DNA from: Zea mays
Lineage: Eukaryota; Streptophyta; Magnoliopsida; Poales; Poaceae
Direction: 5' to 3'
DNA: 64,000 nt
Assembly: GCF_902167145.1 (NCBI RefSeq)
Contig: NC_050098.1
Coordinates: 112,630,207 to 112,694,206, forward strand
Shown here: one piece after another, positions 58,370 to 64,000 of the stretch
Layout of the letters: each line of letters begins with the position of its first letter
Numbering within the stretch: position 1 is the first letter of the stretch
Translations under genes and position numbers: made by a program
Notes under the pieces: generated by a model
What the model was told of the DNA's origin: nothing
Seen by the model: only the letters and a program-made list of their open reading frames with translations
Database searches by the model: none

Positions 58370-60778
58370 TTAGGCTTGGGTCTTAGGTACCCAACTCATG
58401 TTGGGTCCTACAAGGTTAGCACATATATCCTTAGGGACCCAAATGCAAGTTTTATCACCTTTGCATTTTGCCCCTAACTTCCTAGCAATTACTTTTCTAT
58501 CCTTTCTACAAATTGCAAATGAAGCATTCAAAGCACAATAAATTGTAGAAGGTTCATTTGCTATTTTCCTAGGAGCATGAATAACATTCCTTCTAGACAC
58601 ATGATGAATAGCATTTCTTTTAGGAACAACATTTCTCCTAGTAACATTTCTATCATACACATAAGAGGAACTAGGAGCAAACATGGCATGAGAATCATAA
58701 ACATATGAATCAAAAGCATCATGACTTACATTTCTAGTTTGTCTTCTATCATGATACAAAAATGCATGGTTCCTTTTAGCACTAGTAGCCATAGGGGCCT
58801 TCCCTTTCTCCTTGGCGGGAATGGGATCCTTATGGCTTGTTAAGTTCTTGGCTTCCCTCTTGAAGCCAAGCCCATCCTTAATTGAGGGATGTCTTCCTAT
58901 TGTGTAGGCATCCCTTGCAAATTTTAACTTATCAAATTCACTTTTGCTAGTCTTAAGTTGGACATTAAGACTAGCCACTTCATTATTTAGCTTTGCAATA
59001 GAGGCTATGTGTTCACTACAAGCATCAATATCAAATTCTTTACATCTATTGCAAATAGCAACATTTTCTACACAAGTTGTTGATTTACTAGCTATTTCTA
59101 TCTTAACATTCAACTCATCGTTAATGCTCTTTAATTTTGAAATAGAATCATGGCATGTTGACACTTCACAAGCAAGCATTTCATTCCTCTTAATTTCTAA
59201 TGCAAGGGATTTTTGAGCCTCTACAAACTTATCATGTTCTTCATACAACAAATCCTCTTGCTTTTCTAAAAGTATATTCTTTTCATTCAAGGCATCAATT
59301 AATTCATTAATTTTGTCTATCTTAGATCTATCTAAGCCCTTGAACAAACATGAATAATCTACTTCATCCTCACTAGATTCATCATCACTAGAAGAATCAT
59401 AAGTATTAGCATTACGAGTGATTACCTTCTTTTCCCTTGCCATGAGGCAAGTGTGATGCTCGTTGGGGAAGAGAGCCGATTTGTTGAAGGCAGTGGCGGC
59501 GAGTCCCTCATTGTCGGAGTCGGAGGAGGAGCAATCCGAATCCCACTCCTTGCCGAGATGTGCCTCGCCCTTGGCCTTCTTGTAATTCTTTTTCTTTTCT
59601 CTCTTCCCATTTTTTTCTTGCTCCTGGTCACTATCATTTTCGGGACAGTTAGCAATAAAATGACCAAGCTTACCGCATTTGAAGCATGATCGCTTTCCCT
59701 TTGTCTTGTTCTTGCTTGGCTGCCCCTTGTGACCCTTTAGCACCGTCTTGAATCTTTTGATGATAAGAGCCATCTCTTCATCATTGAGCCCAGCCGCCTC
59801 AACTTGCGCCACCTTGCTAGGTAGCGACTCCTTGCTCCTTGTTGCCTTTAGAGCAATGGGTTGAGACTCGTGGAGTGGACCGTTCAACGCATCGTCGACG
59901 TATCTTGCCTCCTTGATCATCATCCGCCCGCTCACGAATTTTCCAAGTACTTCTTCGGGCGTCATCATCGTGTACCTGGGATTCTCACGAATATTGTTCA
60001 CGAGATGAGGATCAAGAACGGTAAATGACCTGAGCATTAGGCGGACGACGACGTGATCCGTCCAACGCGTGCTTCCGTAGCTCCTTATCTTGTTGATAAG
60101 GGTCTTGAGCCGGTTGTAGGTTTGAGTTGGCTCTTCTCCCCTTATCATGGTGAATCGTCCAAGCTCGCCTTCCACCAACTCCATCTTGGTGAGCATGGTG
60201 ATGTCGTTCCCCTCGTGAGAGATCTTGAGGGTGTCCCATATCTGCTTGGCATTGTCCAAGCCGCTCACCTTATTGTATTCTTCCCTGCACAAAGATGCTA
60301 AGAGAACAGTAGTAGCTTGTGCATTTTTATGAATTTGTTCATTGATAAACATAGGGCTATCCGAGCTATCAAATTTCATTCCATTCTCTACAATCTCCCA
60401 TATGCTTGGATGGAGAGAGAATAAATGACTACGCATTTTGTGACTCCAAAATCCGTAGTCCTCCCCATCAAAGTGTGGAGGTTTACCAAGAGGAATGGAA
60501 AGCAAATGCGAATTCGAACTATGTGGAATGCGAGAATAATCAAAAGAAAAGTTTGAGTTAACCGTCTTTTGTTTGTCGTGGTCGTCGTCCTTTTGGGAAG
60601 AAGAGGACTCATCGCTGTCGTAGTAGACGATCTCCTTGATGCGTCTTGTCTTCTTCTTCTTCCCATCTTTTCGCTTGTGGCCCGAGCCCGAGTCATTGGA
60701 CTTGTCATCCCTTGGCTCGTTGACGAAGGACTCCTTTTCCTTGTCGTTGATCACAATTCCCTTCCCCTTAGGATCCAT
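58370..60778 (-). CDS. gag: Gag of copia B
   Basis: 802 codons from ATG at 60778 ([10 protein letters not shown]), about 50 nt after the 5' LTR. The N-terminal part is charged and acidic. The copia gag domain follows ([38 protein letters not shown]). A CCHC knuckle [15 protein letters not shown] is at about 364-378. An acidic Ser-rich linker is followed by a coiled coil ([20 protein letters not shown]) and a Cys-containing tail. It forms the particle shell and packages RNA. Unlike copy A, the Tyr codon near residue 52 is intact. Confidence 0.95.
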   Translation of the reverse strand: MDPKGKGIVINDKEKESFVNEPRDDKSNDSGSGHKRKDGKKKKTRRIKEIVYYDSDESSSSQKDDDHDKQKTVNSNFSFDYSRIPHSSNSHLLSIPLGKPPHFDGEDYGFWSHKMRSHLFSLHPSIWEIVENGMKFDSSDSPMFINEQIHKNAQATTVLLASLCREEYNKVSGLDNAKQIWDTLKISHEGNDITMLTKMELVEGELGRFTMIRGEEPTQTYNRLKTLINKIRSYGSTRWTDHVVVRLMLRSFTVLDPHLVNNIRENPRYTMMTPEEVLGKFVSGRMMIKEARYVDDALNGPLHESQPIALKATRSKESLPSKVAQVEAAGLNDEEMALIIKRFKTVLKGHKGQPSKNKTKGKRSCFKCGKLGHFIANCPENDSDQEQEKNGKREKKKNYKKAKGEAHLGKEWDSDCSSSDSDNEGLAATAFNKSALFPNEHHTCLMAREKKVITRNANTYDSSSDDESSEDEVDYSCLFKGLDRSKIDKINELIDALNEKNILLEKQEDLLYEEHDKFVEAQKSLALEIKRNEMLACEVSTCHDSISKLKSINDELNVKIEIASKSTTCVENVAICNRCKEFDIDACSEHIASIAKLNNEVASLNVQLKTSKSEFDKLKFARDAYTIGRHPSIKDGLGFKREAKNLTSHKDPIPAKEKGKAPMATSAKRNHAFLYHDRRQTRNVSHDAFDSYVYDSHAMFAPSSSYVYDRNVTRRNVVPKRNAIHHVSRRNVIHAPRKIANEPSTIYCALNASFAICRKDRKVIARKLGAKCKGDKTCIWVPKDICANLVGPNMSWVPKTQA

Positions 60779-60828
60779 CTCTTCGGGCGGTTAGTCCCTT
60801 TCTTGAAGAGAACGGCTCCGATACCAAT

Positions 60829-62114
60829 TGAGAGCACCTAGAGGGGGGGGTGAATAGGTGATCCTGTAAAACTTCAAAACTTAAGCCACAAAAACTTGTT
60901 AAGTGTTAGCACAGTTTATGCCAAGTGGCTAGAGAGGAGTCAAAACACAATAACCACAAGAATCCAATCACAGAGATGACACAGTGGTTATCCCGTGGTT
61001 CGGCCAAGTACAAAACTTGCCTACTCCACGTTGTGGCGTCCCAACGGACGAGAGTTGCACTCAACTCCTCTCAAGTGATCCAATGATCAACTTGAATAGC
61101 ACGGTGTGTTTCTTTCCTTTGATCTTTTCCCGTTTGCGAGGAATCTCCACAACTTGGAGTCTCTCGCCCTTACAATTGAGTTCACAAAGAAATACGGAGT
61201 AAGGTGGGAATGAGCAACGCACACAAGACTCGAAAATCAGAGCAACAACACGCACACAAGTCGCAACAAGAGCTCGCAATGCAACACAAAGAGTTCACAA
61301 CTCCACAAGAGCTCTATATGCTATCACAATGAAACGAATGCGTGAGATTGATGTCTTGGTGCTTAGAAGAGTTGTGGGAATGCTTGGTGTACTCCTCCAT
61401 GCGCCTAGGGGTCCCTTTTATAGCCCCAAGGCAGCTAGGAGCCGTTGAGAACATATCTGGAAGGCTACCTTTGCCTTCTGTCGTCGGGCGCACCGGACAG
61501 TCCGGTGCACACCGGACACTGTCCGGTGCCCGATTTGTTTCCATAAACAGCGCATCCGACCGTTGCTGTCTGAGTCAGATCTGCGCACCGTTGGCGCACC
61601 GGACATGTCCGGTGCACACCGGACAGTCCGGTGTACCTTCCCGACCGTTGGCTCGGCCACGTGTCGCGCGCCGATCGCGCGGCCGACCGTTGGCCCGGCC
61701 GACCGTTGGCTCACCGGACAGTCCGGTGCACACCGGACAGTCCGGTGAATTTTAGCCGAAGTCGCCGGAGAAAAACCCGAGAGCGGCCTCTTCGGCCGAG
61801 GCGGCCTGGCGCACCGGACACTGTCCGGTGCACCACCGGACACTGTCCGGTGCACCACCGGACAGTCCGGTGCCCCAGACCGAAGCAGCCCCTTGGCTGC
61901 ACACAGCCAAGTCTTCTCTTCTCTTCTTCTTTCTGTTTCTAACACTTAGACAAATATATTAGTACACAAAACCAATGTACTAAGACTTAGAAACATACCT
62001 TTGCTCTAGATTTGCACTTTGTTCATTCATTGCATAAATTCACATTTAAGCACTTGAGTTGGCACTCAATCACCAAAATACTTAGAAATGGCCCAAGGGC
62101 ACATTTCCCTTTCA
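60829..62114 (-). repeat. 5' LTR of copia B
   Basis: Near-identical to 53077-54367. TATA box (minus TATAAAA) at 61416-61422. The PBS directly follows on the minus strand. Confidence 0.95.
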
Positions 62115-63011
62115 ACGCCCTCCAACTTCCGAAGGGAGACTCTGACGTTCGAGGTGGTCGGGTTCCGAGGAACCTACCACGCGGTACTGGGGAGGCCATG
62201 CTACGCGAAGTTTATGGCCGTCCCCAACTAGACCTACCTGAAGCTCAAGATGCCGGGCCCCAACGGGGTCATCACCGTCGGTCCCACGTACAAACACGCG
62301 TTCGAATGCGACGTGGAGTGCGTGGAGTACGCCGAGGCCCTCGCCGAGTCCGAGGCCCTCATCGCCGACCTGGGAAACCTCTCCAAAGAGGTGCCAGACG
62401 TGAAGCGTCATGCCGGCAACTTCGAGCCAGTGGAGACGGTCAAGGCCGTCCCCCTCGACCCCAGTGGCGACGCCTCCAAGCAGATCCGGATCGGTTCCGG
62501 GCTCGACCCCAAATAGGAAACAGTGCTCATCGACTTTCTCCGCGCGAACGCCGACGTCTTCGCGTGGGGCCCCTCGGACATGCCCGGCATACCAAGGGAT
62601 GTCGCCGAGCACTCGCTGGACATTCGGGCCGGAGCCCGACCCGTCAAGCAGCCTCTGCGCCGATTCGACGAGGAGAAGCGCAGAGTGATAGGCGAGGAGA
62701 TCCACAAGCTAAAAGAAGCGAAAGGCGTCAAGCTCAACCCTGAAAAGTGGGTCCTCGGGGCGCCCCGAGACATGGTCTTGGGGTTCATTATCTCCAAACG
62801 GGGCATCGAAGCCAACCAGGAGAAGACCCCGACCATCGCACAGCACCCCGAGCCCTTGCTGGGGGTACCCGGGGGCTGCACGCACCCTCGGGAAAGGCCG
62901 CTTGTCACCGCCGACGTTCTGGAGCCCGGGACGTGCAAGCTGGCCGGCGGTCAAGGCGAGGTCTATGGCAACGGTTGGAACATCCAACAGCTACGTCGCT
63001 TCTACCCTTAA
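62115..63011 (+). pseudogene. pol: Internally deleted pol of the Huck-like element
   Basis: It resumes the protease frame (RGTYHAVLGRPCYAKFMAVP). Stops are at TAG 62229-62231 and TAG 62514-62516; then it is open to 63011. The N-terminal RT approach region (FLRANADVFAWGPSDMPG) leads to HKLKEA. It then jumps straight to a segment normally found after the YVDD motif (KLNPEKWVLGAPRDM, GFIISKRGIEANQEK) and next to the polyprotein end (WNIQQLRRFYP). The catalytic RT core, both RNase H domains and integrase are missing, yet the frame stays open through both joints. It is a non-autonomous derivative. Confidence 0.85.
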
Positions 63012-63483
63012 GCTGTTTTCAAGCTGTTCGTATACCTCGCTCCCACACAAGTCTCAGTCGTCAAGGAAGGGTCAGCCTCGCCTCGGCAGAACCCGACCCT
63101 CCCTCGGGGGCTAAAAAGGGGGAACCCCTCTGCGTCAAGATTGGGTGTACCTCTCCGCATCCAAAATTTTCGATCAAAAAGGCTTTTGCGTTCTCCCGGC
63201 TATGTCAGAAGCAGGGCCCCAAGGAGCGAACATGGGTGCATGTAAGTGGCAGGGCCGACTGAGCCGAGGAACTCCTATGCCTCCGGGTTAGGGACACCTC
63301 ACTCATCACCCGCCACGAAAAATGACCCTACTCGGGAAGCCACCCTATTATTGACAGGCTAAGCCGGACACGCAAAATAAAAGGAAGAAGAGTACGACTT
63401 CATGCAATGAAAACAAAGTGTTTAGGCCTCAGCGGCCGCAGTAGGACATGCGCACATCCAACAAGAAACTATTCCAACAAGAG
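63012..63483. other. Convergent non-coding interval of the Huck-like element
   Basis: This lies between the pol stop and the end of the antisense ORF. No gene is seen; it contains short purine-rich stretches such as CTAAAAAGGGGGAACCCC. Confidence 0.5.
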
Positions 63484-64000
63484 TCAGGCGTCGCCTTGGG
63501 AAGGAGCCGCGCCTTCAGCTCCGTCCCCGCCTTCGGTAAGGCCCATCTCGGCTTCCGGCGACGGCGCAGGGGGAAGGATCTCCGCCTCAAAGGTGGTCGC
63601 CAGCACTGCGCTCGGACCCGCGGCGACCGCGTCGAGCCGCTGAACTTCCGCCAGGGCAGCTTCGTCTTCGTCAGGAAGACAATACCCCTCACTAACCCGC
63701 TCCAGGTCCACAACATAGTGAGAAGCGAGCACGGCAAAGGCCCGCCTGACGCCGTGGTGTAGCGCCTCGCGGACTCTGCCGCGCGCGTGATCACCCAAGG
63801 CTTGAAGGCGGCTTTGAGGGGAGCTTCCTGAAGGGACGTCGCCGGAGCCAAGGATCCGATAAACGTCCGAGACGGCCTCGGACATGGCCGCGAGGTCGGC
63901 CTCCCTCTGCTCGGCAGCTCCGGCAAGCGCCTCGGCAAGCGCCTTGGCGGACTCGTCAAGGGCGGACTCGAGCTCTGCGAACAGCCAGAAGAAAGATCTC
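63484..64000 (-). CDS. Antisense extra ORF of the Huck-like element, C-terminal part
   Basis: The frame is open from the window edge to the stop at 63484. It is Ala/Glu-rich and helical (LAEALAGAAEQREADLAAM), then reads HHGVRRAFAVLASHYVVDLE and ends PSQGDA. From memory this is the C-terminal type of gypsy-associated Transposase_28-like ORFs in maize Tat elements, matching the position of the antisense gene at 2958-5864. A splice acceptor-like GCTGTTCGCAG lies near 63975, so the visible part may be a last exon. The N-terminal domain is outside the window. Confidence 0.6.
   Translation of the reverse strand, partial: RSFFWLFAELESALDESAKALAEALAGAAEQREADLAAMSEAVSDVYRILGSGDVPSGSSPQSRLQALGDHARGRVREALHHGVRRAFAVLASHYVVDLERVSEGYCLPDEDEAALAEVQRLDAVAAGPSAVLATTFEAEILPPAPSPEAEMGLTEGGDGAEGAAPSQGDA

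Larger units (their letters stand above)
53077..62114 (-). mobile_element. Copia element B (SIRE/Maximus lineage, Opie/Ji-like), apparently intact
   Basis: The 9,038-bp element on the minus strand has a perfect target duplication ACGCC (53072-53076, 62115-62119). LTRs are 53077-54367 (1,291 bp) and 60829-62114 (1,286 bp), differing by about five substitutions and a G-run of 13 versus 8. Gag (802 codons) and pol (1,068 codons) are both open. The PBS reads TTGGTATCGGAGCCG on the minus strand next to 60829. The purine tract is at 54368-54383. It is the youngest layer of the right-hand nest. Confidence 0.95.
48606..64000 (+). mobile_element. Huck-like Tat-clade Ty3/gypsy element, internally deleted, runs off the window
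   Basis: The 5' LTR 48606-50164 starts TGTCGGGGACCATAATTAGG (recognised from memory as the maize Huck LTR), followed by PBS, gag-protease, a heavily deleted pol and an antisense ORF. GCTAG (48601-48605) is the left target copy; the right one is outside. Copia B (53077-62114) sits inside the protease/pol region. Confidence 0.88.

Overview
This window is plant nuclear DNA made almost entirely of nested transposable elements. I found no ordinary host gene, tRNA, rRNA or CRISPR array. The set of families (Huck-like and cinful-like Ty3/gypsy elements of the Tat clade, Tekay-like chromoviruses, Opie/Ji-like SIRE/Maximus copia elements, CACTA DNA transposons) is what I would expect of maize or a close Zea relative. 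Family names are from memory of the LTR ends and proteins, not from a search.

Left part, 1-47292. The oldest layer is the right-hand part of a coding CACTA transposon (43870-47292; transposase relic with two frameshifts, a second multi-exon gene, right end at 47292). Its left side is replaced by a minus-strand Tekay-like complex: a 3' LTR (1610-13418, interrupted), an internal region with decayed gag-pol and an extra leader ORF (13419-20639), a second LTR of the same type (20640-38613, interrupted), a truncated second internal region carrying a gag of another subfamily (38614-40540), and an LTR of that other subfamily (40541-43869). The complex was then bombarded. A plus-oriented LTR ends at 1609. 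A complete Tat-clade element lies at 1924-11231 (TSD TGTTC). A solo copia LTR lies at 18798-20072 (TSD CCTGT). A non-coding CACTA with apparent captured gene pieces lies at 21612-26972 (TSD TAT). A GC-palindromic TIR element lies at 27311-27843. A full copia element lies at 29022-37911 (TSD GAAGG).

Right part, 47293-64000. A stretch of about 1.1 kb with MITE-like hairpins (47293-48368) leads into the start of another Tekay-type LTR (48369). This was hit at 48605 by a Huck-like element that runs off the window (LTR 48606-50164, gag, protease, internally deleted pol, antisense ORF). The Huck-like pol was itself hit by a young, apparently intact minus-strand copia element at 53077-62114 (TSD ACGCC).

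Most notable is the Tat element at 1924-11231. It has two 584-bp LTRs and an open pol frame that starts only 44 nt from the LTR with no gag. The usual protease Asp is Glu. On the opposite strand it carries a three-exon gene with its own TATA box and canonical introns, encoding about 919 aa of the gypsy-associated Transposase_28/mobile-domain type. The Huck-like element carries the same kind of antisense gene at the window end. The Tekay leader carries a separate uncharacterised ORF of about 334 codons.
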